From Adiantum capillus-veneris (taxonomy: Eukaryota; Streptophyta; Polypodiopsida; Polypodiales; Pteridaceae), in assembly GCA_014529385.2 (NCBI GenBank), contig CM043963.1:68599912-68663911 (forward strand): 64,000 nt of DNA, written 5' to 3'. Positions 34,104 through 45,867 of this stretch are shown in pieces (the stretch's first letter is position 1; every line of letters begins with the position of its first letter). Under the pieces are notes generated by a model. The model had not been told where the DNA came from. It worked only from the letters and a program-made list of their open reading frames with translations, and made no database searches. The position numbers and the translations under genes are program-made.

Positions 34104-37100
34104 TCAAGCCAAAAGCAAACCATTGTCATGCCATTCTTTGATAGCTGATCGTACGGCAAGGTTGGGGATGAGACTTTTGTGACTAAGCTCAAGATTGGTC
34201 ATTGGTGACCTGTTGTTTGTCCGTAGCCAAAGCTTAATAGCATCATGCTCGTAAGTGAAACCATCCGCTGCGATGTGCGGATTCTCCATGATTTCCTGTT
34301 TCAATATGAAATGCATTGAAACCAGTGACAATCAATCACTCTCATTGTCAAAGAAAAACATGCACCACAAAGCCAAGCTATTGGGTTGCCAAGTTCACTG
34401 ATAACACATCTCGTAATCTAGCTACTTCTGTACAGACCAGCCAGGCTGGTGAGCTTTTTGAGGAGCTCTGCACATCTGAACAGGGGATGGATAATCTTGA
34501 AAACCCAATAGCTTCACGTTGCTCAAGCAAAACCACATAATAAAAAATAGGAAGTGAGTGAGTTGGAACCTGAGATATGGGGCAGAAAAAAGAGCCTGGA
34601 ATAATATTCGTTCTACCAGAGGAAGATGGCCCTGCAGAGGCCACGCTGGCAGCTGCCATATCTGCAACTCTCTGGAGACGTTCAAGTTCGGGAAGTATTT
34701 TAGTTTCCAGATTAGGGCGATGCTTCCTTCTTGGATCTGCACATTGCAGACTCAAGTGGGCAAGAGCTGATGCTTCTGCAAGAGGCCATTCACCTGCAAT
34801 CTTGTCAAGAACATCCTCAACTCGTCCACAATCTAATGCTTCCTCAACTAAATCAGTAACCCCCATTGGTTTCTGGCCTGTCAACAGCTGCAACATGATA
34901 ATGCCTAGAGAATATACATCCGATTCACGGGTTACCACACCCGTCTGGAGATAGGCTGGATCTATATATACAGAGGTTCCAACCAGCACAGTCTCTTTGT
35001 AGATGGTAGTATTAAGTGTAACATTGTTTGGTACTAGCTTAGCTACACCAACATCACTAATCTTGCTGACAAAGTGTTGATCTAGCAGAATATTGCCAGG
35101 TTTCAGATCACGATGAACAACTGGCTGAGGGCGTGAGTGCAGGAAGAGGAGAGCTGTTGCAACTTCTAAACAAATTCGGAATCGAACATACCAAGGCAAG
35201 GGAGGAGTATTGTCTTTACAATACAAGCGGTCCTCAAGGCTGCCATTGGCCATGTAATCATAAACAATACAACCGTGCTCAGGGCAGGCCCCAAGTAGCA
35301 TCACCAGGTGAGGGTGACGAATGTGAGACAATAGCTCTACCTGGAACAGTACAGCACAACAAGAAATGAGACAAAACAGGAGAACCAGCAAATCGCAAAG
35401 CATACATGACCTAATTACAAACGATTGGGAAGGCAAAGAACATAAGACTCAATTGTAAACGATTGGGACGTGGCATAAATTCCAATCCGATTTCTTTTGT
35501 CACTCACTTCTTTCTCGAATTCTTTGCGCCCTTGCGAGCCTTCTCTAGCCAAAACCTTGATTGCAACTGTCATATGATGTAATTTTCCCTTGTAGACTGG
35601 TCCATATCCACCTTGCCCTAACTTGTTCTCTTCACAAAAATTATCTGTTGCTATTTGTATCTCTTGAAAGGTGTAAACTGAGTACTTCTGCTCCTTCCTC
35701 AACTTCAGAATTGCCTCTCGTCTTGCAGTAGCCTCTTTAGAAGCTCTCTCCTCAGCTTCTTTCCTCAGCTTGTCAAGGTTTAAAATTGTTTCTTCATATC
35801 TGCGTCTTTCTGCCTGAAATTCTTTCTCAGCCAACTCTGCTGCCAAAGCAGAAGCATCTGCCATCCGTCTTGTAGCCTCCAAGTCATTTCGTGTGACATT
35901 ATGCTGTCTTACTTCTTCTGCTAGCCTCTCTTGTAAAATCTCTTGATCCCTCTGAGCTGCTTCTACCATGGCGCCAACTATCTCGAGTTCCTTTTTGTAA
36001 GAAGAAGCATTTTGTGATGCGATCCTAGCCTCCTGCAAAGCGGCATCTAGTTTCCTTTCATACTCATCAATCTGTATAAACAATGGAAAATATCTAAATC
36101 AGAGCTGAATTTTGAGCTGAAAAAGTACTCCACAGACAATCACCTTTTTCTTGGCAATTTCAATTATACCCTCTGCCATTTTTAAGTTGTTTGCTTGGCA
36201 CTCTGCTTCCCTCTGAACCCAGAGTTGTGCGGATTGCATCGCTTCATTCAGCTGCTGCTGCAGCGATTCAAACTGCAGAGCTGGAAGAACCTGCATACAC
36301 TAGCAAATCAGAGCAATTGCCAATGCATAAAATCCCATGATCCTCAACAAATTTGATATATACGTGATACACACATGATTGCTGTTTTGATTCCTTTTGG
36401 CTGAAATGATGCTTACGGAAACAAATGACAGAAGCAATCAGTCACATGGTCACTGAAAACAAGAAAATTCTGATGAGGCACTACCGTACTAGCCTTTGAA
36501 TTTGCAATCTCAGCAAACTAACGCATATGCCCAGCCACAAAGAATAATTTCATTGATTGATTTAGGAGTCCAACATACTTATACCTCATTGGTGTTACAC
36601 GCAGGGTTGAGATCCATTGGAGCATTTTCCAATTCATGCAAAAAATTTCGTGATGATAATGCTTCAAGAGTGCTTGATCCGGCCGAGTTTTCTAGATCGA
36701 AGCTAAATTGAGAGAGTGCATCATAATCACTGCACGATTCCAAATCTGATGTATCCATCATCCTATGGTTGCTTGCGTTTGCAGCAGATGAGTTGGCTAA
36801 ACCACTCAAGTCCTCCATGGATGCACTGGAGCCTTCTCCTGCATGACCAGTAGCCATAGATGTTTTGCTTTCAATCCTAGTCACCAAAGGTGTTTTGTCA
36901 TTTCCAGGTCTCTGCCAGTGATCAGCCCTACGAGATTCTTCCTGAAAGGGTACAGCTGCTGTAGCTTCGGACAACCTACTAGGAGGCATGGCTGAATGGT
37001 ACCTCATCAGAACTCTAGCAGCAGAACTTGGAAGGCCGACACTATCAGGAGTCCCTCGTGAAATGTTCATGGAAGCACTATTTACCAATCTCGCATGGGA

Positions 37101-37147
37101 AGTGCCATCTTCACCAACTAAAAAGCCCTCCTCTGTAATCAACTGAT
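34104..37147 (-). CDS. U-box domain protein kinase (USP-kinase-U-box family), exons 2-6 of the visible gene
   Basis: Five minus-strand exons join in phase with GT..AG junctions: 37147-36585, 36290-36144, 36071-35508, 35340-34570 and 34295-34104 (TGA). They encode, in order: a Ser-rich linker; a long coiled coil (LQQQLNEAMQSAQLWVQREA onward through the Glu/Arg/Ala-rich region); a kinase with glycine loop LGQGGYGPVYKG, VAIKVL lysine, VHRDLKPGNILL and DVG in place of DFG, which is normal in this family; and a C-terminal U-box (FFCPISQ|EIMENPHIAADGF, SPMTNLELSHKSLIPN). The family members are plant PUB receptor-like cytoplasmic kinases, where the U-box is an E3 ubiquitin ligase module. The exon at 53184-53374 joins upstream in phase. 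No frame damage is seen, so the gene is probably functional. Confidence 0.9.
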
Positions 37148-37403
37148 CTGCTTTCAAAAACATAAAGAAGTCATGCGGCATGCATTTAAGATTCTTGTTA
37201 TAAAAGATTGTTGTTAACCATATTCCTTTTAAGACGCAAACAGGTCTGCATGAATTAAACCATGTGCCGACATGCACTGTTGACATGCACAACCAATCTG
37301 TAACAAAATATCCTTCCCTCGCTAGATGGCAGGCATCTATGTTAATACACACACTTTTGGGCATGACAGGATCCACCTTCAAATAAATCCACTGTGTTCA
37401 TAA

Positions 37404-37687
37404 GGCTATGGTCGCACAAGGCTTAGTTATCAGTTACAGATAACTAAGCCAACTATGCCCAGACAGAGCATTAAATGAATAACTAAGCCTCTTGCATGGT
37501 CACGCTAGGCTTAGTTATTCATTCATCCTCCCAACTAAGCCTTGAACTCCACAACTATGCCAAAATCGGCATAGTTACGAAGGGTGGCCATAGTTACTCA
37601 TTTAATGCTCCTTTTTGCGAGTGACCAAGAATGAGGCTTAGTTATTTGTTCAAATAACTGATAACTAAGCCTCGAGTGACCATAGCC
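37404..37687. mobile_element. PIF/Harbinger-type MITE
   Basis: 284 bp with terminal inverted repeats of about 34 bp (GGCTATGGTC...GGCTTAGTTATCAGTTA at both ends, few mismatches), flanked by the 3-bp duplication TAA. TAACTAAGCC motifs recur inside in both directions. No coding capacity. TIR plus TAA duplication is the Tourist/Harbinger pattern. It lies in the kinase intron, about 260 bp upstream of an exon. Confidence 0.85.
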
Positions 37688-38194
37688 TAAGACTAGATCC
37701 CAAATATAGTCCTCCCTAAACAAACATGAAACATAAAACACTGCTCTCTTTTAGTCCTCCCTTATAAAACACTACTCTCTAGAGAAGGCACCCTCAATTC
37801 CCCTGCCATGTGCAACATTAGAGATCCGCATGTACAAAAACTACCCCTACTACTTGATCATCATCAACATATCTAAAGTGTCATTGCTCCCACTAGAGAT
37901 TGTTTGTATGTTTAAAGATTGCAAAGTCTCAAGTTAGAAGCTTTTAGTTCCCCTTTACTTAGTTCCACTTCTCTTTCAATTTAGTTATTTACAAAACCTT
38001 TTGTTAGACATGATGAGTCTTCATTCTTATGTTCAAAACTTCTCTAAGTTTCTAGACCCAGTTTCATGGCACTTGATTTACATGCCAATGTATTGATGGC
38101 TCATTTTTTTCTCATGCCCTTTTATACTTTAAAATTTCTATCGTAAAGCGTCGTAATTTTTAACGAGTTGGTTGACTTTTTAAACGGGTTGGTG
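37688..38194. other. intron DNA left of element A
   Basis: AT-rich, nothing recognised. Confidence 0.4.
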
Positions 38195-38831
38195 CCATCG
38201 CCTCCTCCTCCTTCATCTGTGTTTTTTGCAGATGAGCAGCCGTGTTTCCCTCTCCCCTCTCATCGCCTTTCTTGCCCATCCCTATCGCCATCAGCAGGAG
38301 TCCATCGCCATTCTCTTCCACCACGTCCATTGGCTGCCCCAAGGCTGGCCAAGGTGATCCCCTATCTTCCCCATCATCTTCTCCCAAATCCATCGCAAAG
38401 AACCATCAGATTTCATCCCATACCTGCGTTTTCCAGAGGGCTGGACAGCAAACAGTTCTCAGCCTATTAGGTCATTCATATCAGCCCCGGAGGTGCCTTA
38501 CTACAAGGAGTTACCGCGGGGGCAGTCACTTGAAGGTGTGCATTGCATGAGCATCAGGTATAGCAGTTTTGTATGGTCTTTTGTGCAATATGAAAGCAAA
38601 TACCGCTCCGGCAATGAAGTGGGGGCCCCTCAAAGGGTGGTTGGGACCCCATCATGGTGTCGTGTTCTCCTCTCTCCATCTCTCCCACTCACATATACCT
38701 TCACATCACATATATGTCTCTCTCTTACTCTCCTATAGGAAATAAGGAACCATCTCTAATTCAATAACCATAATTGGTTGTTTGTGCGAAGCGTAGATCT
38801 CAGTGCGTTCTCTCTTCCATTGCACCTTACA
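38195..38831 (+). repeat. element A 5' LTR (truncated at its left)
   Basis: Matches 45028-45659 from GCCATCGCC onwards to ...CACCTTACA. The upstream U3 part present in the right copy is absent, so the 5' LTR has lost its start. It is followed by TTTGTATCAGAGC, a primer site with one mismatch. Confidence 0.8.
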
Positions 38832-38833
38832 TT

Positions 38834-38845
38834 TGTATCAGAGCT
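38834..38845 (+). promoter_or_regulatory. element A primer binding site
   Basis: TTGTATCAGAGC, one base different from the initiator Met site, just after the LTR. Confidence 0.65.
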
Positions 38846-39130
38846 TCCCTTTTTGCTTCGGCTTGACTAACTCAACTCTAACAAGTTTTTTTCTTTGTAT
38901 CTGAGGTGTAACAACCCTAACAAGTTTTTTTCTTTGTATCTATGTGGGCTAGCGTGCATCCCTAAGGTTCCTCCTCTCACTCTCGGTAAAGTAGGCTCCG
39001 TCCTTGGCGTCGGAGTGAGGCATTGAGAGCGCGAGAACAAAGCAATCCTTGTGGCGCAAGGCCGCAAGAGGGTGTGCATGTGAGAGGGTAGATAGGTCCA
39101 TAGTGTGAGGACTACTCCCATCTCCTAAAC

Positions 39131-40093
39131 TTGGAAAGATCTTGTATGGTCAAAACCCACAGCGGCATGGATACGCAAGCTTCTCCCATCGGGGTCGAAT
39201 CCTCTTCAATGGATCCTCCTCCACCAGTTGTTTCTGTTCCACCCAGTGTCCTGGATCCCTTCTCTACTGCACCTCCCTCATCAACATCCCCTGGCACTCC
39301 TCATCCCCCACCCCTATCCTTGAAATTGGTGATGCAGACAATGACGGAGATGATGATGACACAAGAGGCGTGAAGGATAGCCTTTTGAGGCCGAGGAGGA
39401 TAAATGTCTTGCTCTTGAGGCTGAGAAGGAGGCAAAGCGGCTTGCTCTTGAGGCGGAACGGGAGGGCAATTTGTTGGCTAGGGAGGCGGAGAAAGACAAG
39501 CATCTTCATGAGCTTGTCGCATCTTTGATCTCTTGATCGGCGGCTTCTGAGTCTGCTCTCGATTATGGGTGACTTGCTTCTACTATCACCAAGGCCTTGA
39601 TGAAGGCATATTCCGATTCCCAAGCACCAGTCATCACGAAGAAACTCCAGTTTAGTGAGTATGATGGTAAGATGGAGGCTGTCACTATCTATTCGTGGTT
39701 GCATCAATTTAATGCTTACTTTGATACTACTAAGCAGTCTGACAATAGTAAAGTATCGATTGCCGCTATGTACTTGTCCGGTGATGCCATTAATTGGTAT
39801 CAAGCGTAACAAGAAGAACGAGCCAAGGCGTATGAAGAGGACCATTCTTCGTCCTACTTGGAAGACCATCCACTATCTTATAGTTGGAAGGAATTCCAAG
39901 ATGCCTAAAGGCTCGGTTCATGCCTCCACAATACCTAGACCAACTTAAGGATGATTGGCATGCTCTTAAACAAAACAATTCTCCTGTTATGTCTTTCTCG
40001 AATCGTGTTTTGTAGTTAGGTGTGCAACTTCGGTAAACGGAGGACGAGTGCAAGGACGCGTTACATCTTTGGCTTGGATGACTACATCAAGTA
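39131..40093 (+). pseudogene. element A gag fragment
   Basis: Pieces in shifting frames: MDTQASPIGVESSSMDPPPP, then KLQFSEYDGKMEAVTIYSWL, HQFNAYFDTTKQSDNSKV, AAMYLSGDAINWYQA, and finally FGLDDYIKY at 40093. The last block is completed by the sequence after element E (AAGTACGAAGTCAAGG at 44556). The same gag is better preserved in element B (EKLIFSKYDGKMDATVI, LFGLDEYIKYDVEVL), so A and B are related Ty3-like families. No protease, RT or integrase of A is present between its LTRs. Confidence 0.8.
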
Positions 40094-40094
40094 T

Positions 40095-40119
40095 TGTGAG
40101 AGTCCGCGTGTGCGGAAGC

Positions 40120-40188
<69 letters not shown>

Positions 40189-40536
40189 CAACACAAAACG
40201 TTGATATGGTGAAGAGAGGGCGATCAGCCCCCCATGAATACCATGAGCAGAAGACCCAATACACAATAACCAGATAGTGTGGAAGTGGGTACCCCCCTAG
40301 CCCCATAAACAAGTGCCCAAGGGGACATAGGGCAATGCCTGGAAAAATCCCCCACGAACCACAAGAAATTGATATATGGAAATATATGAGGGTGCCCAGA
40401 CAAAGTGGGCGGCCGGCCCCAAACTCGGGCGGCCAGACCATGAACAACCTAGACTATGGGTGGCCAGCTTGGAGACATACTAGCCGTACAAGTATGCCCT
40501 AGACCTGTGAAGCAGCAGAGTGGTGTAAATCTAACA
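40095..40536 (-). repeat. element E 3' LTR
   Basis: 442 bp with a (GA)n tract of about 60 bp at 40124-40184 and the segment ACAAAACGTTGATATGGTG onward shared with the right LTR. Confidence 0.85.
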
Positions 40537-41614
40537 CCCCCTCTCAGCACCTGATGCAGAGCAAACCGCGTGAAGAAAAAGATGTGAGGCAAATGATGAA
40601 GATGTCTACTGCGATGTCCACTGAAGGACAATACTCCATGAGTGTAGCAGCAGTCTGGGGTGTCACGACCTCTGAGAGATCTCCATGGTTAAGTACCACG
40701 AGCAGTGTAGCAAACTATTGTACTCTGCCGATACAGGGTGAAGATACGACGTGAAGGTCCCGAACAGAGTGTGAAAAAAAAACAACTTCTTGTCGTGAAA
40801 GGAGTGCCAATAGACCTGCAAGTGTCCTGCCCAATAGGACCTGGGGTGTCTGTAGTCAAACCATCTGGAGAAAATAGGGAAGCCCGAGAACCGTCATGAG
40901 AATGACCAGAAGCCTATCAATGCATGAACCTGTAACCCAGTGTGGCTTGGTGGCTAAGCTATGTAAAACTCCACGAAGGCCAGATGTAGCAATCTGCACC
41001 GTAAACTCCTTCGAATCAAGGAAAGCCAGACTAAATAGTATGCACTGTAGAAGCTACCGTAAGCTGCAGCAGTCACCGAGAGACCGCATGGACCACCACT
41101 GGATGGTGTAGGTAGGGTAATCCAAGATGAGGGGAAAGCCAGACTCTAACAGCCTGCACTGTGAAGGGCCTCTGAGAAGAGGTGTCGTCACACCAAGTTG
41201 TCTGCAACGTAATCATCCTGTACGAAGGGAAGCCAGACTGAGCAGTCTGCGCTGTGAAGAACCTCTGAGAAGAGGAAAGGTCAGACCAATCTGTCTGCGC
41301 TGTCTTGCCTGTATCTCTTGCCTCCAATCCTCCGATGTCAACCAAAACAGAATCCACGCCAACAATGCCACCAAACCGCATCTCAATGTGAATGAGCTAG
41401 GAGTGGCCTACTGCCCAGGTCGGGGGATAAGACTGCTGGAAGGTTATTGAGGGTGAGTGTAAGCAACTATGAAGGTAGCAATCCAAATGATTAGGAGTGT
41501 AGAAGAGCAACTGCACTACCATCCAAGCCAAGCTCCGCACGACTCCGGATGTAGTCGAAGGATGCCTGATCTCTCACATCTTGCGGGTAAACTCTAAAGA
41601 ACTGAAGTCCCACT

Positions 41615-42825
41615 TGTTAGGTGCAACGGAATGATTGTTTACGCTTTGCTCAAGATGAGTGCTCCGAACTGTGCTCAAGGTTCCTTTTGTTCTTATGGAA
41701 GGGAGAGCCTTCCGTTCTTAATGAGAGAGTGCAATGATCACAACAAAGTGGATGGACACTGTGCGTGCAAGTGTATAAGACTGAGAGATAGAGGGAGAAG
41801 AGAGATACGACACCAGAGACGACGTAAAACCCTCCTCCGAAGGCCCCACTCTCGTCGGCGAGAGTGGTCTACTTATGATTGCACAATCTGGTTCAATGGC
41901 TGATGCATGAGACTGATGCAAGTCTAGGCTATATCGACGATGACGACAGTGATGACGAAGTCAACCTAAGGGCTGAAATTTGCAAATCTTTCTACTGCTG
42001 TCCAAAAAAGCTATGGGCTGAATCTGCTACGGGTCCAAAAATGCTGATTTTTGGGGCTGTTTCTGTGGGTCTTCGTCGCTGAAATTCTGCAGGTTTAGGG
42101 CTGAAAACAGAGGTTCCCAAAGGCTGAAAACTGATGGTCTTTCCGGGTTGAATCTGGTACACTTTAGGCTGAATCTTGTTGGTCTTTATCTGCTGTTGAA
42201 ATCTCTGCATATGCTGAAATCCAAAAACGCTAGGGAAGCTGGTGGCAAAAAGGCTAGGTCAGTTGGTTTCTGCTGCGGGGAGATCTAATGCAAAAACGCT
42301 ATTTGCTGGGACTTGCTGGCGGTGCTGATGCAAAACGCCAAGCTGGTGCAGTTCCAAAAATGCTAGTGGAAGGGGTTTTCTGGCCATGGTCTTCTTGCTT
42401 GGTGGGGGAAACCGCCAAGGTCCTGTTGAGAAGTTGCCTGTTGAGCTTGGCTCCTGTTGCCTCTTCTGCCGAATAGTGCTAGCTCTAGTTTGCTTATACA
42501 CAAACTTGGCAAAATTGCCCTACCTACTTTTGGTGGAAAGTCACTTAAATTAATAAGTGGAAAATGCTAAAAATAGGTAAAATAGGCTAAATGCACTGGA
42601 AAATTCCCTGGAGAATTCTGATGGATTCTGATGGGAATGCTTATGATCATGCAGTGTGCAACCAGAGGATATGCATCTACAGTAAGTGACTGGGCATGCA
42701 CGGTCTGCGAACAGACTCACAAAAGTGCTAGATCCCTTCTAAATCTAGACTGACTGGACTGAACTGAACCCTGATCATGCTGTAGCTTGTCCACGGACAC
42801 ATAGGGTTGGATGTGTCACGTGACA
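41615..42825 (-). mobile_element. solo LTR (element B family) inside element E
   Basis: On the minus strand TGTCACGTGACACATCC ... CGTTGCACCTAACA, the same ends as the LTRs of element B and the solo LTR at 5510-6628. Flanks are CCACT (41610-41614) and CCGCT (42826-42830), a 5-bp target duplication with one mismatch. No internal sequence remains. Confidence 0.85.
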
Positions 42826-43874
42826 CCGCTCCAGACTGTAGATCCAAGCAGTGAACATGTCCAAGAAGAGATCCAAGATCCTCTCGCTAAGTCCATGTAG
42901 ATGCTCATGTGTAAACAAGTGATTTGACGTGTCGAGGTCAAGGGTAAGTGTTTATCCACCAAAGATGGTGATGTCGTCCTCTGGGAATGTCGGAATCCCA
43001 TATGCCATGAGCATGGCCATATCTCGTGTGAACTCCTCTTATGAATGCATAGGTGTGTCCATAGCAAACCAAAAGTCACCAACCCCTCCGGAGTGCGCAA
43101 CCGCCGAATGATGGCTGGAATGAATGGATCTCCCAAGGATCGTACGCCCGTAGATGATCAACTCAATGTCGAAGATATCGTGTACTGCAACAGTCATTGA
43201 GAGACCGCATGGACCAACCACCGGATGGTGTCCTGGCAAGAGGTAACTTCATCCTCTGTAAAAAACTCAAGCCAAGTGTCTGATGTCCACCCAAAAACGC
43301 AACTGCGAGGTGATTAAAACCCTGCTGTCCAGCGATTTTCAGCGTGCTTGTACACCCCCGGTAGGGTCCGGAGCAGTGCAGAGGGTGTAGGAAGGATGGT
43401 GAATCCCTGGCACAACCCCAGGTGGGCTGAAAACAGAGAAAAGAGCATGTATTGCTGGCTAAAATCTGAAGATCTGAAGAGGAATTTGACCAGCAATGCA
43501 CTAGATGCAACGCCGTGTGTCGTAGGCAAGATCCAGGTGGGCAAAGCTGAGTGCTGCCCCCTCTCCTGCAAAAACGCAGCAGCTGTCCAAAAACGCAGAT
43601 GGCAGCCAAAAACGCTAATGGAAGGAGGAGGTTTTCCGCGATGAAATTGCCCAAAAACAGTAGCGCTGGCAGCCTTGATAAAAAACGCCAGGTGTAAATG
43701 CAAAAACCCAAGTTGAGGTAAGGTCCTCCGGGACAGAAAAACGCAGATTTCCATTGCTTGCCTGGTGAATGCAAAAACACTGAGCTCCTTTACAAAAACG
43801 CTGGCTGTTTGATGATCCCTTGGGTAAAGTACCTGTTGCTGAAGGTGCGCCCTCAACACTGGCGACTGATACCA

Positions 43875-43923
43875 TGTGAGAGTGAGCAGCGGAGAGGGTG
43901 AGAGCCACGCCCGCCAAAAACGC

Positions 43924-44000
<77 letters not shown>

Positions 44001-44141
44001 CTAAATGCACAAATGCTCTCAATAACACAATGATCAGATGATGATGAAATGTGTACCCCCCCTGGACCCCCCTATATAGGAGTGCCCAAGGTGGGCGTCC
44101 AATTCAAGTGAGCGGCCGGCCCCAAACTCAAGCGGCCAGAC

Positions 44142-44216
<75 letters not shown>

Positions 44217-44555
44217 ACAAAACGTTGATATGGTGACGAGAAGGCGATCAGCCCCCCATGACTAGCAGAAGACCCAATACACAATAACCAAATAGTGTGG
44301 AAGTGGGTACCCCTCTGGCCCCATGAATAGGTGCCCAAGGGGAGGTAGGGCAATGCCTGGAAAAATCCCCCACGACCCAACAAGAAAATGATATATGGAA
44401 ATATATGAAGGCGCCCGGACAAAGTGGGCGGCTGGCCCCAAACTTGAGCGGTCGAACCAGGAACAACCTAGACTATGAGTGGCTAGCCCGGAGAAATACT
44501 AGCCGTACAAGTATGCCCTAGACTTGTGAAGCAGTAAAGTGGTGTAAATCTAACA
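43875..44555 (-). repeat. element E 5' LTR (longer, partly duplicated)
   Basis: 681 bp against 442 bp for its partner. It has two (GA)n tracts (43926-43997 and 44143-44213). Between them lies a diverged copy of a segment that also occurs later in the LTR (GTACCCCCC...GAGTGCCCAAGG...GCGGCCGGCCCCAAACTC). It is either an internal duplication or a chimera with a related LTR. Confidence 0.75.
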
Positions 44556-44671
44556 AAGTACGAAGTCAAGGTACAAGCCCAAGGACCTGCATGCCCAAGC
44601 AGTTCCATTAGTTAGGATTATGTATACTGCATACTCTCTTGCATAAATGATTGTACAAGTAAATGGACGAG

Positions 44672-45659
44672 TGTTGTTACACGTTTGTGGGCATCCGTAA
44701 CCATCATCATGTAGCTAGAGGTAAGGGCTACTGGCTTGTCCACTTTCAAGTTGATCAAATAGGTCATCTAGGAGATGCAGCCACGTGTGCACCTAAGTCG
44801 CACATTAATTAGTGCACATTTAACCTTCACCCAAAAGTGACTTAAAATTGAATGGTCAAAGATTGGCCTTAATCTCTAGACTAGAGATTACATATAAAAG
44901 GAGACCTTCATCTATCATTTCCACGTGAATTGAATACTGTAAGATGGAGTTGGGGCGCCATCTACTGCTCCCTCTACACTAGCGTTTTGCCATTAGGAGC
45001 TCCAGCGTTTTCCTATTCCAACCTCCAGGACAGCCATCGCCACCTCCTCCTTCATCAAAGTCCTTGCAGATGAGCAGCCACGTTTTCCTCGCCCCTCCCA
45101 TCGCCTTTCTTCCTCATCCCTACCGCCAACAGCAGGAGTCCATCGCCATTCTCTTTCATGCGTCATTGGCTGCCCCAAGGCTGGCCAAGGTGATCCCCTA
45201 TCTTCCCTATCATCTTCTCCCAAATCCATTGCAGAGAACCATCAGATTTTATCCCATACCTGCTTTTTTCAGAGGGCTGGACAGCAAATAGTTCTCAGCC
45301 TATTTGGCCATTCATGTCAGCCCCGTAGGTGCCTTTCTACAAGGAGTTACCACGGGCACAGTCACTTGAAGGTGTGCACTGCATGAGCATCAGGTATAAC
45401 AGTCTTGTACAATCTTTTGTGCAATAAGAAAGCAAAGACCACTCCGGCAACGGAGTGGGGGCCCTCCGAGGGTGGTTGGGACCCCATCTTGGTCTCGTGT
45501 TCTCCTCTCTCTATCTCTCTCACTCACATATACCTTCACATCACATATCTCTCTCCACACTCTCCTAAAGGATAAGGAACCATCTCTAATTCAATCAATA
45601 AAGGGTTGTTTGTGCGAAGCATAGATCTCGGTGCGTTCTCTCTTACGCTGCACCTTACA
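44672..45659 (+). repeat. element A 3' LTR
   Basis: The right end ...GCACCTTACA at 45659 is clear. The left end is estimated at TGTTGTTACACG (44672) after a weak purine run. A TATA box CATATAAAAG lies at 44891-44900. From 45028 it matches the truncated 5' LTR. Confidence 0.65.
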
Positions 45660-45862
45660 TTCTCCTTGAGACACATCAGCGTATCAAGGTCTTGGAGCCA
45701 TCTTCCTTTGTGTGCTTATACTTCTATCTCTCCTTTGCATATGCAAAGTGAGTTACAGGAGAAACCCTAATTTTGCAGCATACATAGTATAAGAATTTAT
45801 GACAGTCTTAGACGCCCACAACCGTGTAATAACGCTTGATTCTGCCTCGTGCAATCAGAGGG
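45660..45862. other. intron DNA between elements A and B
   Basis: About 200 bp of unique-looking DNA. Nothing recognised. Confidence 0.4.
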
Positions 45863-45867
45863 TATCA

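Larger units (their letters stand above)
40095..44555 (-). mobile_element. element E, non-coding LTR element (LARD-like)
   Basis: Minus-strand LTR element inserted in element A gag. LTRs lie at 40095-40536 and 43875-44555; both end AATCTAACA on the plus strand. The duplicated target is AAGTA (40089-40093 and 44556-44560; the left side has one extra T). A primer-site-like minus-strand TGGTATCAG adjoins the right LTR, and a polypurine run TGAGAGGGGG adjoins the left one. The interior, about 2.1 kb without the nested solo LTR, has no recognisable gag or pol but many AAAAACGC motifs. It must rely on another element's proteins. Confidence 0.85.

Noticed and set aside
39264-39869. 201-codon minus-strand ORF
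   Set aside because: It is antisense to the element A gag fragment; Ser/Arg/Leu-rich shadow of the gag coding strand.
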